A stretch of 54,681 nt of DNA from Polaromonas sp. (GCA_021731285.1 JAKFXR010000051.1:1-54681); one strand, 5' to 3'. Positions 1 through 8,019 are shown, counted from the stretch's first letter. Notes: generated from the sequence alone by a model not told the origin. Numbers and translations are program-made.

Positions 1-142
1 GGCTGGCCTGCACCGCACCGACGGACGCGCCCAGGGTCTGGCCGATGGACGGCAGCGCCGGCAAATACATGTCGATGGCAAAGGGGCCTATGGCCGACAG
101 CAGGCCCAGGACCAGCGCAGTGCGCAGAAAACTTGAGTTCAT
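1..142 (-). CDS. Bcr/CflA-type MFS drug efflux transporter, N-terminal part only
   Basis: The minus strand from the ATG at 142 reads openly off the left edge of the window, giving about 47 residues. They contain a first membrane segment followed by the stretch GPFAIDMYLPALPSIG, which is typical of the first helix and loop of Bcr/CflA-type major facilitator drug/H+ antiporters. Members of that family are about 400 residues and sit in the inner membrane, so roughly nine tenths of this gene lie outside the window. The gene is transcribed away from everything else seen here. The family assignment rests on the N-terminal motif only; the substrate cannot be told. Confidence 0.7.
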   Translation of the reverse strand, partial: MNSSFLRTALVLGLLSAIGPFAIDMYLPALPSIGQTLGASVGAVQAS

Positions 143-211
143 GGAGCGAAAAAGGTTTTTCCGTAGAGGAAGGACCTGCAGTTGGCCAAGTCTAGCCGAG
201 TAAGCAGAATG

Positions 212-240
212 CCCCGGCGAATGGTTCGCCGGGGTGTTTT
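212..240 (+). terminator. Hairpin with 10-bp perfect stem followed by a T run
   Basis: Positions 212-221 pair perfectly with 225-234 around a TGG loop, and the stem is followed by TGTTTT. This is the shape of an intrinsic terminator for plus-strand transcription. No plus-strand gene lies directly upstream in the window (the MFS gene is on the other strand), so it may be an orphan left by a rearrangement. Confidence 0.5.
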
Positions 241-244
241 GCGC

Positions 245-288
245 GGCGCGCGCGGCAGGTTTGCCGCGCGCGTTTTAACTTCCAGCAG
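245..288 (+). repeat. 44-bp direct repeat, copy 1, containing a terminator-like hairpin
   Basis: This copy matches positions 961-1004 at 41 of 44 bases by my alignment. It holds an 11-bp perfect stem (247-257 with 262-272, loop GGTT) followed directly by TTTT, so it also looks like a factor-independent terminator. The two copies lie 716 bp apart, one on each side of the thioesterase gene. Weaker similarity continues about 18 bp to the left of each copy. Copy 1 may be the left-over 3' end of a duplicated gene. Confidence 0.7.
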
Positions 289-498
289 CCATCACACCCA
301 AACATCCAACAGCGTTGCCCCATCGGGCAATCGCTATAGACAGCGGCGTCAAGCCAGCTACGCTGGAGAACGCCTGATTGGGTTGGCCGTGCGATTGAAT
401 CGCACGAGGATCGAGCACCGTTTCAGCCACCCCGCTTTGCGCTGGGTTCGCCGGAACGGATGAACTTCGACAACCTTCCCCCCCCCCTCCCAAACCTC

Positions 499-1026
499 AT
501 GAACCATCAAGGCATCAGTGAAATATTCTTTGAAGAAACCTACAGCGTACCGCCGGAACAAACGGCACGGGCATTGTTTTCCAGGCTTCCACATGGAAGC
601 GACTATGCAGAGAGGCTGATCGAATGCCTGGCGACCGGGTACCTGGTTGCCGTTGTTGAATCCATCTGTATCCGCGAGATGCAGCGGCATGTGGATGCGG
701 CATCAGAAGTCGTTGTGGGTCGGATCGTCCAGATGGAGCACAAGGGGCCAATCCCGCCCGGGTCATCGCTGAAGTTGCGAGGATGGGTGGAACGGCTGGG
801 AGAACGCAGCGCGACGTTTTGCGTTCAGGCTTCTGATGCGCATGAGGTCGTTTGCGAGAGTTCCGTCACGCTGGTGGCTGTGCAGCGGGCTTTGATGGAG
901 TCTCGGATTGCTGCGAAAGTTGGGGCGCTTGTGGTCAGCCCTGTCGGGGATTTTGTGGGCGGCGCGCGCGGCAGGTGTGCCGCGCGTGTTTTGACTTCCA
1001 GCAGTCGGGAGCCCGAAACTTCCTGA
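499..1026 (+). CDS. FlK-like (fluoroacetyl-CoA thioesterase type) hot-dog thioesterase
   Basis: The protein resembles the fluoroacetyl-CoA thioesterase FlK along most of its length. Residues equivalent to the FlK catalytic threonine, glutamate and histidine are present as T46 (in ATGY), E54 (in VVES) and H81 (in EHKGPIPPG), counted from this start. FlK-type enzymes hydrolyse acyl-CoA thioesters as hot-dog dimers in the cytoplasm. The substrate here is unknown; fluoroacetyl-CoA is only one possibility. An in-frame ATG at 460 has a better ribosome-binding-like stretch but is separated from the domain by a run of ten C bases; I prefer 499 because it begins where the family begins. The last 20 or so residues are encoded by the hairpin repeat (961-1004), so the C-terminus is probably an extension caused by loss of the original stop. 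Confidence 0.6.
   Translation: MNHQGISEIFFEETYSVPPEQTARALFSRLPHGSDYAERLIECLATGYLVAVVESICIREMQRHVDAASEVVVGRIVQMEHKGPIPPGSSLKLRGWVERLGERSATFCVQASDAHEVVCESSVTLVAVQRALMESRIAAKVGALVVSPVGDFVGGARGRCAARVLTSSSREPETS
961..1004 (+). repeat. 44-bp direct repeat, copy 2, overlapping the thioesterase 3' end
   Basis: This is the second copy of the repeat at 245-288, with three mismatches. It keeps a GC-rich stem with a GGTG loop followed by TGTTTT. It lies inside the reading frame of the thioesterase and encodes GARGRCAARVLTSSS; the first copy would encode a nearly identical peptide in its own open frame. Confidence 0.7.
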
Positions 1027-1615
1027 ACACGCCCCGCCGCAAGGCGGGGCATCAGAGTGGAATCGCCTTTGCTGTGCCAGGTTGTGCAATGTCGCACCGC
1101 CCTCAATCGTCGGGCAGATCGCCATAAACGACGCCGGGGCGCCGACGGGCCGTCCATCATGTCCAAACGGACCACGCCGAGACCGATCCAGCCAGCACCG
1201 ATGCGCTGGGGCATTCACCTTGTTGCTGTGGAGTGCACTTGAACTGCGTCTGGGAGCATGCCGGGATACATCTTCGCGGTGGTGATGCCTGGGCCATGCG
1301 TTCTTTAGGGTCAGGATCGCACCCACAACGGTCTTGTATTTGTCGTGAATCCTGGCACGGGCACGGCTTCGCCTCGGGCTTGTTCGCTGCAACCGTTCGG
1401 CCCAAACAATTTCCCCGTCGCTGTGCGCCTTCCTCGCGAAACAAATTCTTTGGGCCTACCGGTCCTCAAGCTGTGTCCGGACTCGGGAATCACCCGCACG
1501 ACATTCGGGGAATCGCCCGCAAACGACACGGGTAATCACACGTGCGCATCCACCGCCAGCCCACGCCCAGCAACGGTTTCGGACCTCCTTAACTAATCTA
1601 ACTAAAGACATAACT
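1027..1615. other. 589-bp stretch with no supported gene
   Basis: The open frames here, on both strands, are short, overlap one another and show no family resemblance that I recognise. A hairpin with an 8-bp stem and GCAA loop lies at 1031-1050 but has no T run on either side. The stretch separates the thioesterase block from the mobile-element remnant and probably contains the left boundary of the latter, which I could not place. The run-up to parA (1590-1615) is A/T-rich. Confidence 0.4.
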
Positions 1616-2362
1616 ATGGATCAAAGAGGAAACACCGCTGCCCAAAAAACGGGCGGTGCTTTATCTGACGCCGAAGAAAACCGTTTATCAGAAGCAAAAA
1701 CAAAGGCGGAAGGCCGGTCCGGCAAAGTGATTGCGCTGCTCAACCAGAAAGGCGGAGCAGGCAAGACCACGCTGGCCACGCACCTCGCGGGTGAGTTCGC
1801 TTTGACGGGAAGCCGCGTAACGCTGCTGGATGCCGATCCGCAGGGGTCAGCGCTGGACTGGGCGCAGCGGCGTGCACAAAGCGGCCACGGTCGCCTGTAC
1901 GGTGTGTTTGGCTTGGCACGGGACTCTTTGCACCAGGAAGCGCCGCAAATCGCCTTGCAGGCTGATTTCGTCGTGATTGATGGACCACCTCGGGTCGCGG
2001 CGCTCGCGCGCTCTGCGCTGCTGGCCGCCGACCTGGTGCTGATTCCGGTGCAGCCCAGCGCTTATGACGTGTGGGCCAGCCATGAGATGGTGCAGCTGAT
2101 TACCGAGGCGCGGGTGTTCCGGCCGCAGCTTCGCGCGGCGTTTGTGATCAACCGGCGCGTCGTGGGCACAGTCATAGGACGGGAGGCGCGTGCCGCGCTC
2201 GCCGATCAACCGTTTCCCGCGTTGCAGGTCGAAGTGTCCCAGCGCATCGTATTTGCCGACAGCGTGGCTGCGGGTCGGCTGGCGTTTGAGGTGGCCCCGA
2301 ACTGCGCAGCAGCGCGCGAGATCGCGGCGCTGGCGCATGCGGTACGAGAGATGCTGTTATGA
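1616..2362 (+). CDS. parA: ParA-family partition ATPase of an ICE/plasmid
   Basis: This is a 248-residue ParA/MinD-type ATPase. The deviant Walker A motif KGGAGKTT is at residues 45-52, the Walker A' aspartate follows in LLDADPQGS, and the hydrophobic strand with VVIDGPP supplies the Walker B region. ParA proteins drive segregation of plasmids and are standard in Tn4371-type integrative conjugative elements, where parA stands at the head of a block leading to traF and the relaxase. The same order is seen here, and the gene overlaps the next by four bases (ATGA). A charged N-terminal stretch of about 35 residues precedes the domain. No centromere-like repeat was noticed upstream. Confidence 0.9.
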   Translation: MDQRGNTAAQKTGGALSDAEENRLSEAKTKAEGRSGKVIALLNQKGGAGKTTLATHLAGEFALTGSRVTLLDADPQGSALDWAQRRAQSGHGRLYGVFGLARDSLHQEAPQIALQADFVVIDGPPRVAALARSALLAADLVLIPVQPSAYDVWASHEMVQLITEARVFRPQLRAAFVINRRVVGTVIGREARAALADQPFPALQVEVSQRIVFADSVAAGRLAFEVAPNCAAAREIAALAHAVREMLL

Positions 2363-2622
2363 CCAAATCACAGCGTCCCAATTCGCAGCGCCGGGCATCG
2401 ATTGGCCGCAGGCCCGGTGCCGATCCGGCTTCAGCCTGGGTGCAGCAGGTTGACGCGGTGATTGCGACCGCAAAGGCATCGGTCTACACCGCACGGCTCA
2501 CCGTTGACGTTACGCCTGCGATGCGGGGAAGGATCAAGGTCGTGGCGTTCCAGCGGGGTGTTACGGCCGTTGAGATGTTGCGTGACCTGTTGGAGCGTGA
2601 GTTCCCGGAGGAAGCGCCATGA
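2359..2622 (+). CDS. Small ParB-like/ribbon-helix-helix-like protein next to parA
   Basis: This is an 87-residue basic protein whose start overlaps the parA stop (ATGA). The N-terminal 20 residues are rich in arginine, and the C-terminal half (VYTARLTVDVTPAMRGRIKV, then a helix ending EMLRDLLEREF) looks like a short strand followed by two helices, the pattern of a ribbon-helix-helix DNA-binding fold. In related elements a small protein in this position is usually named as the ParB partner. The role of DNA-binding partition partner or repressor is inferred from position and shape, not from a recognised domain. Confidence 0.6.
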   Translation: MTKSQRPNSQRRASIGRRPGADPASAWVQQVDAVIATAKASVYTARLTVDVTPAMRGRIKVVAFQRGVTAVEMLRDLLEREFPEEAP

Positions 2623-3140
2623 TGCAGTCAAACGTACAAGCAACGGTACAGGTCATGCGACCTGAATTGTCTGCGCGCAGACACATACCAATGCAAGTTT
2701 CCCTTGCCTTCGTCGAGCAGCGGGTGAACGTGTGGCTGCGTTTCGGCAGGCCAGTGCGCGAGACCGTTCTGAACCGCTGGCGGCGCGTTGCCGTGTTCGA
2801 ACCCGGCGCGGCCTGCTGCCGCGTGAAGTGGATAGCCAATGATTACGGCACAGCGCTTTGGCAGATGATGGTGCTGCAAGCACCCATGCCATTCGACGGT
2901 GCACAGCGCGTCGCTGGCGTGGTGCCAGGCGCGCGCATCCTGCTGCGCGCTGATGGCGAGTTGCAGGTCAAGGCAGTGCTTGCCGCGATTGACAACATAG
3001 AGGCTTCGGGCATTGATCCTTGTGCCGTTGCTGTGACCTACTGGCGAACGGTCGGCAACCGGCTGGCTGCCCGCCAGCCGCTGCCCGAATACACCCCCGA
3101 GCGACATACGGCGCACATTGCGCGCGGAGCGCTGCAATGA
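2619..3140 (+). CDS. DUF2840 protein of conjugative elements
   Basis: This 173-residue protein is of a kind (DUF2840) found almost only between parA-like and traF-like genes of integrative conjugative elements. Recognisable stretches are VEQRVNVWLRFGRP and, further on, CCRVKWIANDYGT. There is no signal peptide and no membrane segment. Its start overlaps the preceding gene by four bases and its stop overlaps traF by four bases, so the block is translated as one operon. No biochemical role is known to me. The family name is from memory of the motif and genomic position and was not checked by a profile search. Confidence 0.7.
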   Translation: MMQSNVQATVQVMRPELSARRHIPMQVSLAFVEQRVNVWLRFGRPVRETVLNRWRRVAVFEPGAACCRVKWIANDYGTALWQMMVLQAPMPFDGAQRVAGVVPGARILLRADGELQVKAVLAAIDNIEASGIDPCAVAVTYWRTVGNRLAARQPLPEYTPERHTAHIARGALQ

Positions 3141-3649
3141 AGCGGGCTGCGGTGATTCTCTGCATGGACATCGGCTTGGCGGCGCTGCTCATGCCGCTTG
3201 CCATTCCAAACCGTGTGCAGATTGTCTACAACCCCAGCGACAGCGTGCCGCGCGGCTGGTACCGTATAGGGCCTGCAGACTCGCTGCAGGTTGGCAGCAT
3301 CGTGCTGGCTCGGCTTCCTGTACAGGCGGCTGCACTGGCGGCGCAGCGTGGCTACCTCCCAGCTGGCATACCCTTGCTCAAGCGCATTGGTGCTGTGGCT
3401 CCGCAACAGGTGTGCATAGATGGCTTATCGGTGCGTACCGACGACGTGGCGGTGGCCGCCGTGATGCATGCCGATGGGCGCGGCCGCCCGCTGTCTGTCT
3501 GGCCGCAGTGCCGACACCTGGTACACGGTGAACTGTTTCTCTTGAGCAGTACCAATCCGGCGTCGTTCGACAGTCGCTACTTCGGTCCCATCTTGGCATC
3601 CAGCGTGATTGGCAATGCGCAGCCGTTGTGGACCTGGGACATGCCATGA
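3137..3649 (+). CDS. traF: TraF-like S26 signal peptidase of the conjugation system
   Basis: This is a 170-residue inner-membrane protease. One N-terminal membrane segment (about residues 4-24) is followed by YNPSDSVPRGWY, which carries the catalytic serine (S36), and by PLLKRIGAV with the general-base lysine (K82), the Ser/Lys dyad of S26 peptidases. TraF of RP4-type systems processes the conjugative pilin. The ATG at 3137 overlaps the DUF2840 stop and gives a normal-length protein; an upstream in-frame start at 3020 would only add residues encoded within the preceding gene. No pilin or mating-pair genes are left in this window, so the protease probably has no substrate here. Confidence 0.85.
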   Translation: MKRAAVILCMDIGLAALLMPLAIPNRVQIVYNPSDSVPRGWYRIGPADSLQVGSIVLARLPVQAAALAAQRGYLPAGIPLLKRIGAVAPQQVCIDGLSVRTDDVAVAAVMHADGRGRPLSVWPQCRHLVHGELFLLSSTNPASFDSRYFGPILASSVIGNAQPLWTWDMP

Positions 3650-3981
3650 ACATGGCACCCATCGTGCAGATTTCTTGCCACCAGCGTGCAGCGCAAGCTG
3701 CACTGGCGCTGCCTGTTTGGCAGCGCTGCAAGCACAGCATGCGGCTGGCGCGGATTCGGAACCGGGCACCGGGGGGACCGGTGAAAAGAGAGGGCAAGAT
3801 AAAAGGGCCGGCACGCGCCCGGCCGCAAAGCCAGTCTGCACGTGGGTTGGGCGCGGCACGGCGACTTATCGCTTGTGTGCCGTCGCAGAACGCAAACCCG
3901 CAGGGCATCGAGCTTGGCAACGTGCCGCCTTTGATGCGGTTCGCTGCATTGCGCTGGAGCTTGTGTCATGGCCTCACGTGA
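3646..3981 (+). CDS. Unrecognised small ORF between traF and the relaxase
   Basis: The frame begins with an ATG overlapping the traF stop (ATGA) and runs 111 codons, ending 14 bases inside the relaxase gene. Translational coupling on both sides argues that a gene is or was here. The product is basic and low in complexity, and I cannot match it to any family. In related elements a lytic transglycosylase often stands between traF and the relaxase, but no signal peptide or transglycosylase motif is visible. It may be the degraded remnant of such a gene, or not be expressed at all. Confidence 0.35.
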   Translation: MNMAPIVQISCHQRAAQAALALPVWQRCKHSMRLARIRNRAPGGPVKREGKIKGPARARPQSQSARGLGAARRLIACVPSQNANPQGIELGNVPPLMRFAALRWSLCHGLT

Positions 3982-5920
3982 GGATGACCGTTTCAGGGTC
4001 AGGCCAGGGGCACCCAAGGGTGGTGATGGTGCAGGTAGCGGACAACGTGCTCAGCGCTTCGTCTCGCAAGTACTGAAGCAGGTATCGAAGTCCGGTGCGA
4101 AGGCTTCTGGCGCGCATGGTGCTAGGCCTGCATCAACTTTCGGCCGAGGGCGCGTCGCAGCGGGCAGGGGGGGCCAAACGCTGGCGGTGACGGCCCGGCG
4201 GGTGGTCATCAAATCCCGGTATGTCGTGCTGAAGAAAGCGGGTGTGAATTCCGTTTCCGCACACCTGCGCTACATAGAACGGGATGGCGTCACGCGCGAC
4301 GCTGAGAAGGGGCAGGCCTATGGGCCTGAGACTGACGTCGCCGACCTCAAGGCCTTCGAGGAACGCGGCAAAGGCGACCGCCACCAGTTCCGTTTAATCG
4401 TCTCGGTGGAGGATGCCGGGGAGCTGGAAGACCTGCGCGGTTACACGCGGGAGTTCATGCAGCGCATGACCACTGACCTGGAAACCCGGTTGGACTGGGT
4501 GGCGGTCGATCATTGGGATACCGACAATCCGCATACCCACGTTGTGTTGCGCGGGCGCACAGGGGAGGACCGAGGAAAAGGTCAGGATCTGGTGATCGCC
4601 CCGGACTACATGGCGCACGGCATGCGCATGCGGGCCAGCGAGCTGGCGACTGAATGGTTGGGGCCGCGCACCGAGCTGGAAATCCGGCAGGGGTTGCTGC
4701 GGGAAGTTGAGCAGGAACGGCTGACGAGCCTGGACCGGGCGCTGCTGCGACAGTCCATAGTGGATATCGTGGACTTGACCCAGCATCCCACTGACCGGCA
4801 GCGCCAGACCCTTCTTCGTGCACGGCTACAACGGTTGGAGGCGATGGAGCTGGCGGAGCGCATCGATGCAAACCATTGGCGGTTTTCACCGAACATGGAA
4901 CAGACGTTGACTGCCATGGGTGAGCGTGGCGATATTCTGCGCACGATGCACAAGGCCTTGCGGGGGCAGCAGCGGGAATTGGTGTTGGAAATGGAACTGG
5001 CGACACCTGTCATTGGTCGCATCGCCGCCAAGGGTCTTGCTGACGAACTCCATGACCGAGGCTATCTGGTGGTGGATGGCATTGATGGCCGTGCGCATTA
5101 TGTTCGCCTGCCGGTCGGCACTGACTTGGCCGACCTACCGATGGGTGGCATTGTGGAAGTGAAGTCCACTGGAGGGGCGCGAGTGGTAGATCGCAACATT
5201 GTGGGCATTGTGCGCGAGGGTCTTTACCGCAGCACCGACCAACTTGCGCAACTCCGAAAAAAAGGTACTCCAGACCCACAAACTGCGGTCGATGTTCATG
5301 TGCGTCGGCTCGAAGCGCTGCGTCGCTCGGGAGTCGTGGAGCGCGTGGCCGATGGCGTTTGGAGAGTCCCGTCTGACTTCTTGTCTCTCGCCCAAGCGCA
5401 TGACGTGCAGAAGGCCGCAGGCGTGGTCGTGGAATTGCGTTCGCATCTGTCTATTGAACAGCAAGTGCGAGCCCAGGGCGCGACCTGGCTGGACCACCAA
5501 ATGGTGGGGGATACCAGGGAACTGTCACCTTTGGGCTTTGGTGCCCAGGTACGAAGTGCAGTGCAGGACCGGGCGGATTTCCTCGTCGAGCAGCGCTTGG
5601 CCGAGCGGCGTGGCCCGCGAGTGGTTTTAGCACGCAACCTGTTATCCACCTTGCGGGACAGGGAACTGGCTGAAGCGGGAAAAGTGATTCAACGCCAGAC
5701 CGGGCTAATTCATCGCCCGCTGCGTGAAGGCGAGCGCGCAATCGGCATGTACCGTCGCTCAGTTCAGCTGGCTAGCGGTCGCTTCGCGATGCTGGACGAT
5801 GGCATGGGTTTCAGTCTGGTGCCGTGGAGGCCTGTGGTTGAGCGGTGTCTAGGAAAGCAAATCTCGGCCATCCTGCGTGGAGCGTCGGTTACCTGGAACC
5901 TTGGCCGGCAACGCGGTTGA
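3968..5920 (+). CDS. VirD2-like relaxase with DUF3363 C-terminal domain
   Basis: This 650-residue protein is a full-length relaxase of the Tn4371 ICE type. The catalytic part has Y102 in LRYIERDG as the likely nicking tyrosine, R138-H139, and the metal-binding histidines H189 and H191 in NPHTHVVLRG. The remainder matches the DUF3363 tail and ends in the conserved WNLGRQRG, so it is not truncated. Relaxases nick at oriT and lead the strand into the recipient. The expected neighbours downstream (coupling protein TraG, the trb genes) are missing; the next gene is convergent and unrelated. The protein may still mobilise an oriT if another element supplies the rest. No oriT was identified. Confidence 0.85.
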   Translation: MASREDDRFRVRPGAPKGGDGAGSGQRAQRFVSQVLKQVSKSGAKASGAHGARPASTFGRGRVAAGRGGQTLAVTARRVVIKSRYVVLKKAGVNSVSAHLRYIERDGVTRDAEKGQAYGPETDVADLKAFEERGKGDRHQFRLIVSVEDAGELEDLRGYTREFMQRMTTDLETRLDWVAVDHWDTDNPHTHVVLRGRTGEDRGKGQDLVIAPDYMAHGMRMRASELATEWLGPRTELEIRQGLLREVEQERLTSLDRALLRQSIVDIVDLTQHPTDRQRQTLLRARLQRLEAMELAERIDANHWRFSPNMEQTLTAMGERGDILRTMHKALRGQQRELVLEMELATPVIGRIAAKGLADELHDRGYLVVDGIDGRAHYVRLPVGTDLADLPMGGIVEVKSTGGARVVDRNIVGIVREGLYRSTDQLAQLRKKGTPDPQTAVDVHVRRLEALRRSGVVERVADGVWRVPSDFLSLAQAHDVQKAAGVVVELRSHLSIEQQVRAQGATWLDHQMVGDTRELSPLGFGAQVRSAVQDRADFLVEQRLAERRGPRVVLARNLLSTLRDRELAEAGKVIQRQTGLIHRPLREGERAIGMYRRSVQLASGRFAMLDDGMGFSLVPWRPVVERCLGKQISAILRGASVTWNLGRQRG

Positions 5921-6017
5921 CCATCCACCAGTCCTACAGTAACAAAAAGCAGTCTTGATCATGTCTTTCCCAAGCCGAGGCGTAGTCATTCCGGCAGTTT
6001 GCAATGTAGCAAGGTTA

Positions 6018-6713
6018 TCAATTCACTTTTGTAACGCCCTTGAGCCATTCCCGGAAGTCGGTCTGCATGGTAGCGCTGATCTCGTGATCAATGGGGTAGA
6101 GGCGCGTCAGGTGCGCCACCCCCAAATCGTTGAGTAGTCGATCCGAGCGTTGCGCCCAGGTCACTGGCAGCTTGCTGTCGTATTCACCGTGAGCGATGAA
6201 GCCGCGCAGCGTCGCCAGGCGCTCTTTGCTCGCCAGATGCGGTTCAAGCTCGGGCAAGATACGGCCGGAAAGGAGGCCGAAGCCGGCCACGCAGTCCGGG
6301 GCGCTCAGTGCCACGCTGGCGCTGAGAATGCCGCCCTGGCTGAAGCCGGCAATCACGGTCTTCTGCGGATCCATGCCATAAGCCGACTGCAACTGCGCCA
6401 TGAAACGGATCAAGGCCTGGCGGCTTTGTTCGGCTTCTGCAGCCACGATGCTGGGTCCGCTGGCCGTGAAATTAACCCGGAACCAGCCAAATTGTCCGGG
6501 GGCAAACTGCAACGGACCACGCGGCAGCACGACCAGCGTGTCAGGGTCCATCGCTGCGGCGAGGTCAGCCAGATTGGTTTCCGAGCCGCCCACACCATGC
6601 AGCAACACCACGCAGGCCTTTGGCCTGGCAGGCTGGGCTTGCCGCAGGCGAAAGGCAAATTCAAAGGCTGTACTTTGCTGCAGCGGGCTGAGGGTACCTT
6701 GTGAAATGTTCAT
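6018..6713 (-). CDS. Phospholipase/carboxylesterase family serine hydrolase
   Basis: This is a 231-residue alpha/beta hydrolase of the bacterial carboxylesterase (YpfH/phospholipase) family. The catalytic triad is visible as S125 in GFSQGG, D179 in HGEYDS and H210 in PIDHE, and the oxyanion loop is LLHGVGG near residue 40. It has no signal peptide and would act in the cytoplasm on small carboxylic esters. It is the last gene of a minus-strand operon with a DODA dioxygenase, DoxX and an NADP-binding reductase, all divergent from a LysR gene, so its ester substrate is probably linked to that aromatic or quinone chemistry. Confidence 0.85.
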   Translation of the reverse strand: MNISQGTLSPLQQSTAFEFAFRLRQAQPARPKACVVLLHGVGGSETNLADLAAAMDPDTLVVLPRGPLQFAPGQFGWFRVNFTASGPSIVAAEAEQSRQALIRFMAQLQSAYGMDPQKTVIAGFSQGGILSASVALSAPDCVAGFGLLSGRILPELEPHLASKERLATLRGFIAHGEYDSKLPVTWAQRSDRLLNDLGVAHLTRLYPIDHEISATMQTDFREWLKGVTKVN

Positions 6714-6725
6714 GAAAAATCCTTG

Positions 6726-7547
6726 TCAATGCGTGATCGTGTTGCTGCGCTCGTCCGCCAAGCCCCAGGCATAGGACTCCATCGACAAAACGCCGTGATC
6801 AATGCCGCCGTCCACGACCTGCGCGGTCTCCGCCTCGCTGCGGGCGCCCATCGCGACCATCAGAGGCAAGAAATGCTCCTCGGTGGGATGTGCGCGCAGG
6901 GCATGCGGTGCCAGTTGCCGATAATTGACAAGGCGCTTCATGTCGTTGCTGGTCACTGCCTGGCGAATCCACTGCGTGAACTCAATGGCATAGTCAGCCG
7001 CCTCTGATCCGGACTGTCTGAACTCGTAAAGGTTGTGCGTCATGCTGCCCGAGCCCACGATCATCACGCCGCTGTCACGTATCGGCGCCAGCGCCCGGCC
7101 GAACTGCACGGCACCGGCGGCATCCAGGGCATGGGGCATGGACACCTGAAAAACCGGCACATCAGCGCCAGGCAGCAGGTGGCGCATAGGCACCCAGGCG
7201 CCGTGATCCAGGCCGCGCCGTTCATCCGTGCCGCCGACAAAACCGGCATCAGCCAGCAGGCGGCCCGCTTGCGCGGCGTACTGCGGGTGGCCGGCTGCCG
7301 GGTATTGCAGGTCATAGAGCGCCGATGGAAAACCGCCGAAGTCGTGAACGGTCTCAGGTGCCACCGTGGTCATGACGCGCGTGTCACGGGTTTGCCAATG
7401 GGGCGACACCACCAGCACGGCCGCCACGCCGGACAGTTGCTCTCCCAGGGCTTGCAGGCGGGGGCCGAGCCGCCCCGGTTCGATGGCAAAGGTCGGCGCA
7501 CCGTGCGAGATGAAAAGGGTTGGGGCTCTGGTCATGGTTGATTTCAT
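6726..7547 (-). CDS. DODA-type extradiol dioxygenase (YgiD-like)
   Basis: This 273-residue protein belongs to the 4,5-DOPA dioxygenase extradiol family (LigB superfamily). Metal-binding histidines are seen as H15 (ISHGAP), H50 (SPHW) and H171 (SMTHN), and H115 in LDHGAW is the expected acid/base. Such enzymes cleave catechol rings between a hydroxylated and a free carbon. The ATG at 7547 is chosen because GGAGA lies seven bases upstream; a second ATG at 7535 is less well placed. The gene is 12 bp from the carboxylesterase and 76 bp from DoxX. The natural substrate is unknown; many homologues of this type have no proven one. Confidence 0.85.
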   Translation of the reverse strand: MKSTMTRAPTLFISHGAPTFAIEPGRLGPRLQALGEQLSGVAAVLVVSPHWQTRDTRVMTTVAPETVHDFGGFPSALYDLQYPAAGHPQYAAQAGRLLADAGFVGGTDERRGLDHGAWVPMRHLLPGADVPVFQVSMPHALDAAGAVQFGRALAPIRDSGVMIVGSGSMTHNLYEFRQSGSEAADYAIEFTQWIRQAVTSNDMKRLVNYRQLAPHALRAHPTEEHFLPLMVAMGARSEAETAQVVDGGIDHGVLSMESYAWGLADERSNTITH

Positions 7548-7623
7548 GGCTGTCTCCAGGTTGATTCAAAAAAGCTGCGCGGCAAGGTGGCGCAAGACCG
7601 TACCCACTGCCGGCCAGGTGGCC

Positions 7624-8019
7624 TCACTCGGCCGGTTTGCTGACGGCGATCCGGCCACCGCCAAGCAGCGCCACAGCGGCTGCCGTCACGACCAGGTAGA
7701 GGGGGTATTCCCAGCCGCCCTTGGCATTGGAAAATGCCCAGCCGTTGCCGGCATGCACCGCCAGGGAACCGAGCAGGATGGGAATACCTGCAAGCGCCAC
7801 CCAGCGGGTCTGAAAGCCGGCGATGAGCGCTACACCGGCCAGCACTTCCGCTGGCGCGACGATGTAGGCGGTCCACCCGGGGAATCCGACTGATTCGAAA
7901 AATCCGGCCGTTCCAGGCAGGGTAAAAACGATAAATTTCTGCAGGCCGTGGGCCAGAAACATCACGCCCAGGGCGAGACGCAATACCAAGGCTGCATAGT
8001 CGGTTGTGTTTGGTTTCAT
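7624..8019 (-). CDS. DoxX family membrane protein
   Basis: This is a 131-residue protein with four hydrophobic segments and the family hallmark LALGVMFLAHGLQK near the N-terminus. DoxX-family proteins are inner-membrane proteins often linked to quinone or thiol redox functions, but most bacterial members have no defined activity. GGAGT precedes the start. The gene sits inside the reductase-DoxX-dioxygenase-esterase operon, a combination I associate with LysR-controlled responses to quinones or electrophiles; that link is inference. Confidence 0.8.
   Translation of the reverse strand: MKPNTTDYAALVLRLALGVMFLAHGLQKFIVFTLPGTAGFFESVGFPGWTAYIVAPAEVLAGVALIAGFQTRWVALAGIPILLGSLAVHAGNGWAFSNAKGGWEYPLYLVVTAAAVALLGGGRIAVSKPAE

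Noticed and set aside
1031..1050. Hairpin with 8-bp stem and GCAA loop considered as terminator
   Set aside because: No T run follows on either strand.
763..1392. 209-codon minus-strand frame near the thioesterase
   Set aside because: The composition is rich in Arg, His and Pro, no motif is present, and half of it is antisense to the thioesterase.
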